This document shows, in pieces, positions 38,649-48,408 of a stretch of 64,000 bases of DNA (position 1 is the stretch's first letter; the number at the start of each line of letters is the position of its first letter). Location of the stretch: the NCBI GenBank assembly GCA_023953835.1, contig JAMLJB010000001.1:2763501-2827500 (forward strand), in the 5' to 3' direction. The notes under the pieces were generated by a model, which ran no database searches, was not told where the DNA came from, and was given only the letters and a program-made list of their open reading frames with translations. Source of the stretch: Rhizobiaceae bacterium (GTDB taxonomy: Bacteria; Pseudomonadota; Alphaproteobacteria; Rhizobiales; Rhizobiaceae). Position numbers and translations under genes: made by a program.

Positions 38649-41600
38649 CTATTGCGCCCCGATCTCCACCATTCCCATTGCCGTGCGCGCCGAGAATTGC
38701 GGGCGATACATATCCTCGACGCTGGCCGCGGGCAGCGTATATTCGCCCGGCGTCACGGCTCGCACGACATAGGCCAGCGTAAAGGATCGGTCCTCTTCTC
38801 CGGTTCGGTCGAAGGCGGCGATGAAGCGGTCGTCACGAAATTCGAGATGCGCGGCCTGCGTTTGCGCCAACCAGTCGAAGTTGGAAAGTTCGGCGCTGGA
38901 AACGAGGCCGGGATTGTCGATCTCGAAACCTGCGGGTAGCAGGTCGTTGATCAGCACGCGCGACGGCCATTCATTGTCTTCAGTCACCGAAAGCACGACA
39001 ACGAAGCGCTCATTCTGGCTGACCTCGCTGATATTCGCCTCGCTGCCGTCAAGCCGGTAATAGGTGCGGGCAATGGAGAAGCCATCCCCGCCGGCAGGCA
39101 GCGGGTCGCGCGGCGTTGCGACTGTCGTCACGACGGCCTGAACGGGGCGCGATCCCGTATTGACTATCGTGGTCGGATTGTCGGCGAGCGCTTCGCCCGT
39201 TATGCGATTGGCATAGACGCCCTTTTGCGGCGAGCCGTTCACGTCGAGCGATATGTCGTCGCCCTGTGTCTTCAACGCGCGCGCGGCCAGCAATAGCCAG
39301 GCCTGGTCCTGCGTGCTGGTCCACCGGACGCGGGGGCGCTCATCGGAAACATATTTCACCAGTTCGGGCAGCACTGTCGGTGCAGGCTGGCTTTCGGCGG
39401 CGAGCGAGAGCATTGCAGCGCCGTCGCGCAGTTTCGAGCCGTAGTCCGACCGGTACCAGTCATATTCGGTTTGTGATTTTGCGAGCGAAAGCGCTGCTGC
39501 GAAGGTCTGGTTGGAACGCTCGATATCTCCGTAGAGTGAGAGCGCTGCCGCAAGCTGGGCCACCGCCATCGGGCTTGTGAAAGCCTCGAGCTTGGTGTCG
39601 GAGTAGTATCGCAGGTCGCCGATGGCGGCGCGCTTGTTGCGCGCCAGCACGTAGAGCGCGTAGGCGATCTCGGTACCCCGATCCTCCACATCCGCATCAT
39701 AGCCGATGGAATTCTGGAGATTGTTGAGCGCCTGAAGCATGGCTTCGCGCGGCACGTCGTAATTCGCCTCACGGGCGCGGCTCAGAAAATCGGTCACATA
39801 GGAATCGAGCCAAAGATCGCCCGAGCCCGGCGACCACAGGCCGAAACTGCCGCTGGAGGACTGATAGTTCAGTACGCGATAGATCGCATCCTGCACGCGC
39901 TTGCGAATGTCGGGGTCCTCCCGCATCGCAGCTTCGCCCGCCATGTCGTTGACATAGAGCAGGGGCAGCGCGCGGCTGGTTGTCTGTTCCGCGCAGCCGT
40001 AAGGGTATCGGTCGAGCGCCATCAGTATGGACGGCACGTCGAGCGCCGCTGACGGCGATATGCCGACGCTGACCGTTGCGCCTTCCAGAAGGCTTGTCGC
40101 CAAGAGTTCGCGGTCGATCTTCAGGCTCTTGCCGTTCGGTCCGAGATCGACAACGAGCCGCTGCGTGACGGGAAGCTGTGCGGGGCGCACAGGCAGGTCC
40201 AGCACCTGCTCGATATTGGGTCCGCCGTCCCGCGAAATACGCAATGTCAGTTGCGCGTCCCCAACCGTGTCGGCGCGCAGAGGCACGACGATGGACTGCC
40301 GCTTTCCGGCATTCAACTGGACCTTGTCCGGAACGTTCGGGCCTCCCGCGACGATGCCGCCATCCGCCTCGATGGCAAGATCATAGAGGCCGTCCGGCGC
40401 ATCGGTGTTTGCGATGTCCAGGCGCATCTCGGCGCGGTCGCCGGGCGCCATGAAACGAGGCAGTCCGGCTGTGATGACCACAGGCTCGCGGACGATGACG
40501 TCCTGCTGGGCATTGCCGACGCTGTCAGCGGTCCATGCGACGGCCATCAGCCGCACCGTGCCGTTGAACTGCGGAATGTCGAAATCCACGCTTGCCTTGC
40601 CGTCGGCATCGAGCTTGACGGGTCCTGAGAACAGCGCGACCAGCTTGCCTTTCGGCGGGCTGCCCTGCGCGGTCATCTGCGCGCCGTCACCACCCGTGCG
40701 CAGCTTGCCAGCCACGCCGAGAGAGCCGTCGATAAGCTGGCCGTACAGGTCGCGGATTTCCAGCCCGAGCCTGCGCTGGCCGAAATACCAGCCCACGGCG
40801 TCGGGAGCCTTGTAGTTGGTGAGGTTGAGAATGCCGACATCGACCGCCGCAACGGTGACGAAGCCTTCCTTGCCGGCGGCTCCGGCGACGGATACGGGCA
40901 CGGACAGGGTCGAATGCGGCGCGGTCTTTTCCGGCGCACCGAGGCTGACCGCCAGCGCGCGGCCCTGCGGATTGACCTTCAGCCACTTCAAGCCGATGGC
41001 GCGCGCGGGCATGCGTGACTCAGGCGCCTCGCCCGGCCTGAAAAGGGTGGCGGTGATATAGGCGCCTGCGCCCCAATCGGCCTCGACCGGAATGTCGATT
41101 GTCGCGCCTTCCTTCGGCATCGAAACATTGATCGTGCGGTAGAGCCTGTCCGCTCCGATCGCGACGAGAAGTTCGCCCGCGAACCGTGGCGAAACTTTCA
41201 GCTTCGCGGTTTCGCCCGGATTGTACTCATCCTTGTCGAGCGCGACTTCCAGTCCGTCAGGCGTCTCCGTGGAGGTCGTTTCCACATACCAGCCGGCGTC
41301 GAACTCATAGCTCGATGGCTGGCCAAGGCCGTCGGCTGCTTCGACCTCCAGCCGGTAGCGACCCCAATCGACGGGCAGGCTGATCTTGCCGGAAGCGTCG
41401 GCTGTGGCCTCGACCTTACCGTTCGCCACGGCTTTGGTCAGGGTCACCGGCTCGTAGTTCCAGGAACCGTCCGAACGATACCATTGGTATTGACGCTCCA
41501 GCTTGACCAGCGACCAGACCAGGCTGGAGGCGGCCTTGCGCGTGCCGTCCGGTTGCGCCTCGATCACCTCGAAGCTTGCCGTGCCGCCCTGCGCGACGGA

Positions 41601-44111
41601 GTCGCCTTCAAAATCCGGCTTGATGCCGATGATGTCGGATTGCGGGCGAACCCCTATGTCCAGCCTCTCCTCGACCGCGCGTCCGCCGCTTTCTCGCATG
41701 CGCACGGTGACGCCCGCATTGATGAGGCGGGTGGTCGATGGAATCTGGTCGATTGCAACCGGAAAGCTCGCCTTGCCGTCGTCGCCGACCAGCGGCAGGT
41801 CGCCGAGCGGCTGCTGGATGGCGTCGCCTTGATCCTCGTCGGCGAGACCGAAGGAATAGCCGGGAAAGCGCTTCCAGTCCCGCGTGGTCGTCAGCCGCAC
41901 ATCGCCTTCGAGGGCCAATCCGGCTGCCGGTGCGCCATAGAGGAAGCGCCCGTCAACCGACACATTCGCCGTTTCGCCGGGCGCGATTTCGTCCCTGTCG
42001 GAACTCAGCGTGAATTCGATGCGATCAGGCACGAAGTCTTCGACAAGGAACATCTGCGATGCAAGCGCAGCCTCGTCCGGATCGGTATAGATGCTCATCG
42101 TCCAGGTGCCGCGCATGGCGTTTGCGGAAAGCGGGAAATCGATAGTGTGACCGCCCGCATTCGCGCCGTCCGACACCATGCGGCGCTCTTCGACACCGTC
42201 CGGGCGGCTGAAGATGAACGTCAGCGGCAGCTTTGCAACCGCCACTGCGGCATCGTTGCGCGCGAGCGCCGATGCATGCACGGTCTCGCCCGCACGATAG
42301 ATCCCGCGTTCGGTAAAGGCATAGACGTCGAGCGCTCCCGGCGCGGCACGTCCTTCCACGCCGCGATCCGAGAGGTCGAATCCGGCCTTGGTCATGTCGA
42401 GGAACACGAAATCCTCGCCGTTCGAGGCGCTTGCGGTCAAAACGGCAGGGACCATGCCTTCCTCGCCCCGCGTCAGGCCAGCGCTGAATGTGACGCGGCC
42501 ATCGGCATCGGTCGTTGCCTTGCCCAGCACCTCGTTGTTGCGGGCAAGCAGCGTCAGCTCAACGCCCGCCAGCGGCCTGGCGCTACCCAGCGAGCGCGCG
42601 AACACGTTCAGCCCGTCCTGTCCCGTCAGCGTGGAAAGCCCGATGTCGGACACGACGAACCATTGCGTCGCGCGCGAATCGTAATACTCGCCGGGCTTGT
42701 CGGGCTGTGCCGTGAGCACATAGACGCCGGGCTTCCTTTCCGCGATGGCCTCATCGACGGGGAAAGAGGTGGTCACTTCCTTGTTGAGCTGGTTGGCGAT
42801 CTCGATCTCGCCTTTCCAGACCGGCGCGCCGAGCGATTCAGAGACGTTGTCGACGTCGTAGCCGTCAAGCTGGCGCAGGAACTGGTAGCCGGTCAGAAGC
42901 TGTGCAAGCGATCGGTCGCCGATCCGGTAGAGTTCGAGCTTCGCCTTGTCCATGTTGACAGTTACGAGGGGAATGCCACGCCGCCCGGTCGAAGGCAGCA
43001 CAAAGCTGTCACCGGTGAAGCGGGCCGATTGCGCGCGGTCCGGCATATAGACGTTCAGCACCGTCGGCACGGTCGTAACTTCGCCGATCTGGGCGGGCAC
43101 ACCTTGCCGGTAGGTCAGGCGATAGTTGCGCCCGTGCTCAAGGCCGCCGACGCAAATTTGCCGGCCGGTTGCCTCGACGGATTGCGGCGCATGCCCATCG
43201 ACAGTTACGAAGGGTGCGTAGTCCACGCCGGTCTTTACAAGGTCTTCCGAGAACTGCGCGCAGATGCGGGGCGCGGAATTGTCGGAGTCGATTGTGTGGT
43301 CGACAATGCGGAAGCCCTTGCGCGCTTTCAGGTCCTCATATTCGGCGCGCAGGGTCGAATCGTTCACAAGCTCCAGGCTGGCCTCATAAGCCTGCAGGGC
43401 AGGGCGGAACTGGTCACGCTTGTCGAGCGCGGCCGCCAGCGCGGCAAGCGCCGCGGCGCGGTCGCCGGTTGTGCGCGAACTGGTATAGGCATTGATCGCC
43501 GCCGCGGTTCCGTTGCGCTGGAGCGCATATGTTTCGGAGCCGTTGGCGGGCTGAACGCCGAGGATTGCCCGGGCATATTGCGTCCAAAGGGCGCTGTCGT
43601 CGGGCGCGATGGAAAGCGCCCGCGCGAACTGGTCCATGGCCGTGCGGGGGTCGCTCGCGGACATCGCGCCTTGACCGGCGGCGACAAGTCCGGAAAGCCC
43701 AAGCGCGGCGTCTCCTTCCTGAGCGCTCATCCGCTCACGACGCAGCGCGGCAGCTTCGTCGCTCATGGACGCGGTGATGAAGGAAAGCGCAGGCGCGGCA
43801 CCGAGGTCAGGCTCCGACTGCGTCTCCACCACCTTTCCGGCGACTGCGCCCTTGAACGGCTTGAGCTCGCGGAAGTCGGATTTCAGGAAACACCAGCGCG
43901 CCTTTACATTGTAGGTGAACGCCTTGCAGGCCTGTTCGGCCAGGCAGATTGCCTCGCACTGGTCCTGGGATACGTCGCGTTCCGCGCGCAGGTCGAACCC
44001 GAAATAGTCGCTGTTCGGTGAAGTCGTGATCTGCCTTTGCTGCGCACCCGCAGGCGACAGCCCGAAAAGTGCAGAAAAGGCGACCATGCCAGCGAGCAGG
44101 CGCAGTTTCAT
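38649..44111 (-). CDS. yfhM: Bacterial alpha-2-macroglobulin (YfhM type) with N-terminal PAN-like segment
   Basis: This 1820-residue periplasmic protease trap has a signal peptide (to about GLSPAGAQ), then a short Cys-rich PAN/apple-like region at about residues 30-85 with four cysteines (QDQCEAICLAEQACKAFTYN and WCFLK). Macroglobulin MG domains, a bait region and the thioester domain follow. The reactive CxEQ motif is present (YGCAEQT, Cys near residue 1373), so it can covalently capture proteases. It has no lipobox, unlike the E. coli protein, so it is probably soluble. ATG 44111 follows GGGGGTCC; upstream in-frame codons are excluded. It is co-transcribed with pbpC. Confidence 0.94.
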   Translation of the reverse strand: MKLRLLAGMVAFSALFGLSPAGAQQRQITTSPNSDYFGFDLRAERDVSQDQCEAICLAEQACKAFTYNVKARWCFLKSDFRELKPFKGAVAGKVVETQSEPDLGAAPALSFITASMSDEAAALRRERMSAQEGDAALGLSGLVAAGQGAMSASDPRTAMDQFARALSIAPDDSALWTQYARAILGVQPANGSETYALQRNGTAAAINAYTSSRTTGDRAAALAALAAALDKRDQFRPALQAYEASLELVNDSTLRAEYEDLKARKGFRIVDHTIDSDNSAPRICAQFSEDLVKTGVDYAPFVTVDGHAPQSVEATGRQICVGGLEHGRNYRLTYRQGVPAQIGEVTTVPTVLNVYMPDRAQSARFTGDSFVLPSTGRRGIPLVTVNMDKAKLELYRIGDRSLAQLLTGYQFLRQLDGYDVDNVSESLGAPVWKGEIEIANQLNKEVTTSFPVDEAIAERKPGVYVLTAQPDKPGEYYDSRATQWFVVSDIGLSTLTGQDGLNVFARSLGSARPLAGVELTLLARNNEVLGKATTDADGRVTFSAGLTRGEEGMVPAVLTASASNGEDFVFLDMTKAGFDLSDRGVEGRAAPGALDVYAFTERGIYRAGETVHASALARNDAAVAVAKLPLTFIFSRPDGVEERRMVSDGANAGGHTIDFPLSANAMRGTWTMSIYTDPDEAALASQMFLVEDFVPDRIEFTLSSDRDEIAPGETANVSVDGRFLYGAPAAGLALEGDVRLTTTRDWKRFPGYSFGLADEDQGDAIQQPLGDLPLVGDDGKASFPVAIDQIPSTTRLINAGVTVRMRESGGRAVEERLDIGVRPQSDIIGIKPDFEGDSVAQGGTASFEVIEAQPDGTRKAASSLVWSLVKLERQYQWYRSDGSWNYEPVTLTKAVANGKVEATADASGKISLPVDWGRYRLEVEAADGLGQPSSYEFDAGWYVETTSTETPDGLEVALDKDEYNPGETAKLKVSPRFAGELLVAIGADRLYRTINVSMPKEGATIDIPVEADWGAGAYITATLFRPGEAPESRMPARAIGLKWLKVNPQGRALAVSLGAPEKTAPHSTLSVPVSVAGAAGKEGFVTVAAVDVGILNLTNYKAPDAVGWYFGQRRLGLEIRDLYGQLIDGSLGVAGKLRTGGDGAQMTAQGSPPKGKLVALFSGPVKLDADGKASVDFDIPQFNGTVRLMAVAWTADSVGNAQQDVIVREPVVITAGLPRFMAPGDRAEMRLDIANTDAPDGLYDLAIEADGGIVAGGPNVPDKVQLNAGKRQSIVVPLRADTVGDAQLTLRISRDGGPNIEQVLDLPVRPAQLPVTQRLVVDLGPNGKSLKIDRELLATSLLEGATVSVGISPSAALDVPSILMALDRYPYGCAEQTTSRALPLLYVNDMAGEAAMREDPDIRKRVQDAIYRVLNYQSSSGSFGLWSPGSGDLWLDSYVTDFLSRAREANYDVPREAMLQALNNLQNSIGYDADVEDRGTEIAYALYVLARNKRAAIGDLRYYSDTKLEAFTSPMAVAQLAAALSLYGDIERSNQTFAAALSLAKSQTEYDWYRSDYGSKLRDGAAMLSLAAESQPAPTVLPELVKYVSDERPRVRWTSTQDQAWLLLAARALKTQGDDISLDVNGSPQKGVYANRITGEALADNPTTIVNTGSRPVQAVVTTVATPRDPLPAGGDGFSIARTYYRLDGSEANISEVSQNERFVVVLSVTEDNEWPSRVLINDLLPAGFEIDNPGLVSSAELSNFDWLAQTQAAHLEFRDDRFIAAFDRTGEEDRSFTLAYVVRAVTPGEYTLPAASVEDMYRPQFSARTAMGMVEIGAQ

Positions 44112-44414
44112 CGGGGACCCCCTCTGTCGTTTGAGCGACATCCGCCACGTCGCTCCACCGCATTTCGGCTGACGATTGTGGCCTCTTTGTCGCCGAACGG
44201 AAAGCACCAGTGTGATTTTTCGTTAAGACGACACTTCGGCGGTCGCGAATGGGCAGGATTGAATGAATTTGCGTCAATCGTGTCGCAATACAGACAACCG
44301 TGGCGCTTTCGTCGTTGCAGACTGCCGCCACTGGGGAACCGTCTCGCGGAACTTTGACAGCCCGGACGAGATGGGAAATGATAACTTCAACAAGATTAAA
44401 AATGGGAGTTGGTC
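44112..44414. other. 303-base intergenic region, divergent promoters
   Basis: This gap separates the minus-strand macroglobulin gene from the plus-strand peptide ABC operon. I see no gene, RNA or convincing operator in it; the AT-rich stretches near 44205-44230 and 44375-44405 are the likely promoter areas. GGGAG at 44404-44408 is the ribosome site for the binding-protein gene. Confidence 0.5.
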
Positions 44415-46070
44415 ATGGCGTTCTACAAAAGCAATGGGGATCGTGTCCCAGATTACATTCAGGAAATGGCGGAAAAGGCCCGAGCGGGCAGGATAGACCG
44501 CCGCGAATTTCTCGCCCTGGCGAGCGTCTTTGGCGCATCCACGGCGATGGCGTACAGCATGCTCGGCCTTGCCGCACCCACCCAGGCGCTGGCGCAGGAG
44601 CCCAAGAAGGGTGGCGTCCTTCGCATAGAAATGTTCGTCAAGGCGCCGAAAGACCCGCGCATGGCGGACTGGTCGGAAATCTCAAATTCTCAGCGTCAGT
44701 CGCTTGAGCCGCTGGTGAAATACACGCGGGAGTACACATTCGAGCCCTATCTGCTCGAAAGCTGGGATGTGAACGACAATGCAACGGAGTTCGTGCTGCA
44801 CCTGCGCAAGAATGCGAGCTGGACCAATGGCGACGACTTCACTGCCGAGGACGTGATCTACAATTTCAACCGCTGGTGCGACAAGGCGGCAGAGGGAAAC
44901 TCCATGGCTGCGCGCATGGGCACGCTTGTCGATCCCGCGACGAACAAGGCGCGCGAGGGCGGCATCACCAAGGTCGACGACAAGACTGTAAAGATCGTCC
45001 TGCCCAGCCCCGACATTTCGTTCATACCCAACCTAGCGGACTATCCGGGCCTTGTGGTGCACCGCACCTTCGATGAGACGGGAGCGGACTTCACCAAGAA
45101 CCCGATCGGCACCGGGCCGTTCGAACTCGTGTCGTTCGATGTCGGGCAGAAGGTTGTTTTCAAGCGCCGCGAAAACGGCGCATGGTGGGGTGGTGAAGCA
45201 CTGCTGGACGGCGTCGAGTTCATCGACTACGGCACGGACCCGTCCGCCAAGGTGAGCGCCTTCGAGTCCGGCGAGATCGACGCCTGCTACGAAACCTCAG
45301 CCGACTATCTGCAGATCCTGTCGGACCTCGGCCTTGTCCAGACGGAGATCGTGACCGCCACCACGCTGGTGGCTCGCACCAACGTCAACAACAAGCCGTA
45401 TGACGACCAGAAGGTGCGCAACGCACTGCAACTGGCTGTCGACAACGCCACCGTGCTTCAACTCGGCTATGGCGGTGCGGGAACGGTGGCCGAAAACCAT
45501 CACGTCTGCCAGATCCATCCCGAATATGTGGAACTGCCGAAGGTCGAGCGCGACACGGAAAAAGCCAAGGCGATGATGGCCGAGGCAGGGCAGGCGGATT
45601 TCGAGCACGAACTTATCACGGTGGATGAGGACTGGCACAAGAACACCGGCGATGCGATTGCCGCCCAGCTGCGCGAGGCCGGCATCAAGGTGAAGCGGAC
45701 GGTTCTGCCGGGATCGACCTTCTGGAACGACTGGACGAAGTATCCCTTCTCCATGACCAACTGGAACATGCGTCCGCTCGGCGTGCAGGTGCTGGCGCTC
45801 GGCTACCGCACGGGCGAGGCGTGGAACGAGACGGCATGGTCGAACAAGGAGTTCGATGACAAGCTGGCGCAGGCGTTGGCTATCGCCGATCCTGAAAAGC
45901 GCAAGCCACTGATGAAGGATATCGAGACGCTGCTGCAAAGCTCCGGCGTGATTATCCAGCCCTACTGGCGCAAGCTCTTCAACCACCACGCCACAAAGGT
46001 GAAGAACTACGCGATCCACCCGACATTCGAGATCGACCTCGGAAAAGTCTGGATCGACGAATCCGCCTGA
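44415..46070 (+). CDS. ABC transporter substrate-binding protein, family 5 (peptide type), Tat-exported
   Basis: The 551-residue SBP_bac_5 protein is the binding component of the four-gene importer that follows. The N-terminus carries a twin-arginine signal ([15 protein letters not shown], Arg pair near residue 32) with cleavage near ALAQ, so it is probably exported folded. The body has the usual family segments ([40 protein letters not shown] and others). ATG 44415 has GGGAG six bases upstream; the in-frame TTG at 44409 is rejected. Ligands of this family range from oligopeptides to sugars and opines, so the substrate is open. A strong hairpin follows the stop. Confidence 0.92.
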   Translation: MAFYKSNGDRVPDYIQEMAEKARAGRIDRREFLALASVFGASTAMAYSMLGLAAPTQALAQEPKKGGVLRIEMFVKAPKDPRMADWSEISNSQRQSLEPLVKYTREYTFEPYLLESWDVNDNATEFVLHLRKNASWTNGDDFTAEDVIYNFNRWCDKAAEGNSMAARMGTLVDPATNKAREGGITKVDDKTVKIVLPSPDISFIPNLADYPGLVVHRTFDETGADFTKNPIGTGPFELVSFDVGQKVVFKRRENGAWWGGEALLDGVEFIDYGTDPSAKVSAFESGEIDACYETSADYLQILSDLGLVQTEIVTATTLVARTNVNNKPYDDQKVRNALQLAVDNATVLQLGYGGAGTVAENHHVCQIHPEYVELPKVERDTEKAKAMMAEAGQADFEHELITVDEDWHKNTGDAIAAQLREAGIKVKRTVLPGSTFWNDWTKYPFSMTNWNMRPLGVQVLALGYRTGEAWNETAWSNKEFDDKLAQALAIADPEKRKPLMKDIETLLQSSGVIIQPYWRKLFNHHATKVKNYAIHPTFEIDLGKVWIDESA

Positions 46071-46085
46071 TGCGATAGCATCTCA

Positions 46086-46105
46086 GGGAGGGGGTCACCC
46101 CTCCC
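46086..46105 (+). terminator. Hairpin after the binding-protein gene
   Basis: An 8-base perfect stem (GGGAGGGG / CCCCTCCC) with a 4-base loop is followed by TTT, 15 bases past the stop. It resembles a partial terminator or mRNA-stabilising hairpin that would leave binding protein in excess over the permeases downstream. Confidence 0.6.
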
Positions 46106-46184
46106 TTTCATGGCGCGGCGGAAAGAGGGGCGGATTGCTGCCCGCCGCGCATGACCCCAACCCGGACGACAGGCAGGGGACGCT

Positions 46185-47222
46185 ATGTTGCAATTCATTG
46201 TGCGCAGGCTGGGTGTCATGGCGTTGACCATGCTCTGCCTGACGCTGGTCGTATTCTTTCTGGTCAGCCTTGAGCCGAACCTTAAGAAGCTCGCCATCAG
46301 CCAGACAGAGCAGCGGGCCACTCAGGAGCAGCTCGAAAGCTGGCTGACGCGCAACGGCTATCGGCAGAACTTTTTTGTCCGCTACGGCCAATGGCTCGGC
46401 GTCGTGAAGAAGAATCCCATTATCGACCCCGCGACCCAGAAGCCTGCGCCGCGTTTCCGCTTCTGCGACGAACCGGACGTGCCTGCCTATTCCGGCATCC
46501 TGCAAGGCGACTTCGGCTGCTCCACGAAATTCAGGACGCCGGTCGCCAACAAATTGTTTCCCGCGCTCGGCGCGACAGGCATCCTGATGTTCTGGGTGAT
46601 GGTCACGATGGTGCCTGTCTCGCTGCTGATCGGAATTCTGGCGGGGATGCGCGAAGGTTCGCGGCTGGACCGAACCTTGTCGGTGGTGTCCATCGCGACG
46701 ACCGCGACTCCTGAATATGTGTCGGGCGTGATATTCTCCGTCATCTTTGCCTCTTGGTTGGGGTGGCTGAACGGATCGGCGGCGAGCGCCACTGGCCAGG
46801 GTGTCACCTTTTACAATTTCACCCTCCCGGTCATGACCATGGCGGTCTACGGCATCGGCTATATTGCGCGCATGACACGCGCCTCGATGGTCGAGGTGAT
46901 GACCCAGCAATATATTCGCACGGCGCGGCTCAAGGGCCTTTCCTTCGGGTCGGTCGTGGTCAAGCATGCGTTGCGCAATGCGCTGATCGCGCCGTTTACG
47001 GTCATCATGCTGCAATTTCCGTGGCTGCTGACCGGCGTGGTGATCGTGGAAACGATGTTCCGTTACCAGGGCTTTGGCTACACGCTGGTGGAGGCCGCGG
47101 GCAACAACGACATCGACCTTCTGCTCGGATGTTCGCTGGTCTCGGTCTTCGTGGTGCTGTTCACGCAGCTTCTGTCCGACATCGGCTACGCCTATCTCAA
47201 TCCGCGCATTCGGGTGCAATAG
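46185..47222 (+). CDS. ABC transporter permease (DppB/OppB type)
   Basis: This 345-residue inner-membrane permease begins MLQFIVRRLGVMALTML, the typical first helix of DppB-like proteins. It then has a long periplasmic loop (about residues 30-115), five further helices, and the EAA-type contact loop near TQQYIRTARLKGLSFGSVVVKHALRNALIAP (in two pieces). The loop holds two Cys (RFCDEPD, FGCSTK) not general to the family. It lies 114 bases after the binding-protein gene and 12 before the second permease. Confidence 0.93.
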   Translation: MLQFIVRRLGVMALTMLCLTLVVFFLVSLEPNLKKLAISQTEQRATQEQLESWLTRNGYRQNFFVRYGQWLGVVKKNPIIDPATQKPAPRFRFCDEPDVPAYSGILQGDFGCSTKFRTPVANKLFPALGATGILMFWVMVTMVPVSLLIGILAGMREGSRLDRTLSVVSIATTATPEYVSGVIFSVIFASWLGWLNGSAASATGQGVTFYNFTLPVMTMAVYGIGYIARMTRASMVEVMTQQYIRTARLKGLSFGSVVVKHALRNALIAPFTVIMLQFPWLLTGVVIVETMFRYQGFGYTLVEAAGNNDIDLLLGCSLVSVFVVLFTQLLSDIGYAYLNPRIRVQ

Positions 47223-47234
47223 GGAGCCGAGGCC

Positions 47235-48398
47235 ATGAATCTTGAGTACATCGGCGCCTTCCAGATAATCATTGGCGCGATCGTCCGTTTCTGGACCGTA
47301 TGGGTGTGCATGGCGCTGGTAATGGGCGCCAGCTACGCATATCGCGGCAAGCTCGGCCTTTATGGCCAGCTTTACAGCACAGGCGTCGGCATCGCCGGTC
47401 TCGCGATCTGCTTCTTCTGGCTGTTCACGGCGATATTCTCGTCGGTCATCGCTCCGTTCGATCCGATTGCACAGATCGCCGTGATGAAGGACGCCGCGCC
47501 CGGCGCCCTCGTGCCGGAGACATCGGGCGGAGGCGTCTATCTGTTCGGCGGCGACAAGCTGGCGCGCGACGTGTTCTCACGCATGGTCTATGGCAGCCAA
47601 ATCGTCCTCGTCATTGCGCCCGCAGCCACAATGTTCGCGCTGATGGTGGGCGCGACGCTCGGACTGCCGGCAGGCTATTACGGCGGCAAGATCGACACGG
47701 TGCTTTCATTCCTCGCCAACCTCGTGCTCGCCTTCCCAGTCATCCTTCTTTTCTATCTGCTGGTGACGCCGGGGATCATGGAAACCCCCATTCCCTACGT
47801 GATGGCGGGCATCTTCTTCATGTTTCCCATCGTCTTCTTCTGCATGCTGTTCTACACGCGCTTCAAGAACCGGCCCGACCGTTTGTATGTCCTGCTCGGC
47901 CTGAGCCTTCTGCTCGGCGGCTGGATCTATGCCGGGCTGGTTTTCGATGCGGACCCGCTTGGCATCGTCTCCATCGACCCGAACCAGTTGAACATCTTCA
48001 TTGCGGTCGTGTTCGCGTCCAGCCCCGGCGTGTTTCGCATCGTGCGCGGCCTCGTCATGGACATCAAGACGCGCGACTATATCGCTGCGGCACAGACGCG
48101 CGGCGAATCCCCCTGGTACATCATGCTTTGGGAAATCCTGCCCAATGCGCGGGGGCCGCTGATCGTCGATACCTGCCTGCGCATCGGCTACACGACGATC
48201 CTGCTTGGAACGCTCGGCTATTTCGGCCTCGGCCTCGCGCCCGAAAGCCCCGACTGGGGCACGGCGATCAAGGATGCCAGCCGCCTGTTGCGCGCCACCA
48301 TCCATCCGGCATTGCCGCCCACCATTGCCCTGATGAGCTTCGTGCTCGGGCTTAACCTCCTGGCTGACGCATTGCGGGAGCAGTCGCTCAAGGATTGA
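47235..48398 (+). CDS. ABC transporter permease (DppC/OppC type), enlarged
   Basis: The second permease of the importer has 387 residues, longer than the usual 280-310. Extra hydrophobic sequence occurs at the N-terminus (about 15-60) and as an insertion between core helices (about 195-250, around YTRFKNRPDRLYVLLGLSLLLGGW). The EAA loop is at TRDYIAAAQTRGESPWYIML, and the end, LRATIHPALPPTIALMSFVLGLNLLADALRE (in pieces), is typical. The gene starts 12 bases after its partner, with GGAGCC as ribosome site. Confidence 0.92.
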   Translation: MNLEYIGAFQIIIGAIVRFWTVWVCMALVMGASYAYRGKLGLYGQLYSTGVGIAGLAICFFWLFTAIFSSVIAPFDPIAQIAVMKDAAPGALVPETSGGGVYLFGGDKLARDVFSRMVYGSQIVLVIAPAATMFALMVGATLGLPAGYYGGKIDTVLSFLANLVLAFPVILLFYLLVTPGIMETPIPYVMAGIFFMFPIVFFCMLFYTRFKNRPDRLYVLLGLSLLLGGWIYAGLVFDADPLGIVSIDPNQLNIFIAVVFASSPGVFRIVRGLVMDIKTRDYIAAAQTRGESPWYIMLWEILPNARGPLIVDTCLRIGYTTILLGTLGYFGLGLAPESPDWGTAIKDASRLLRATIHPALPPTIALMSFVLGLNLLADALREQSLKD

Positions 48399-48408
48399 GG
48401 AAATTGCG

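Noticed and set aside
41484..44021. An 845-codon plus-strand open frame opposite the alpha-2-macroglobulin gene
   Set aside because: It is the antisense shadow of a high-GC gene with clear domains and a thioester motif; the frame has no recognisable motif and an abnormal composition rich in Arg, His and Gly.
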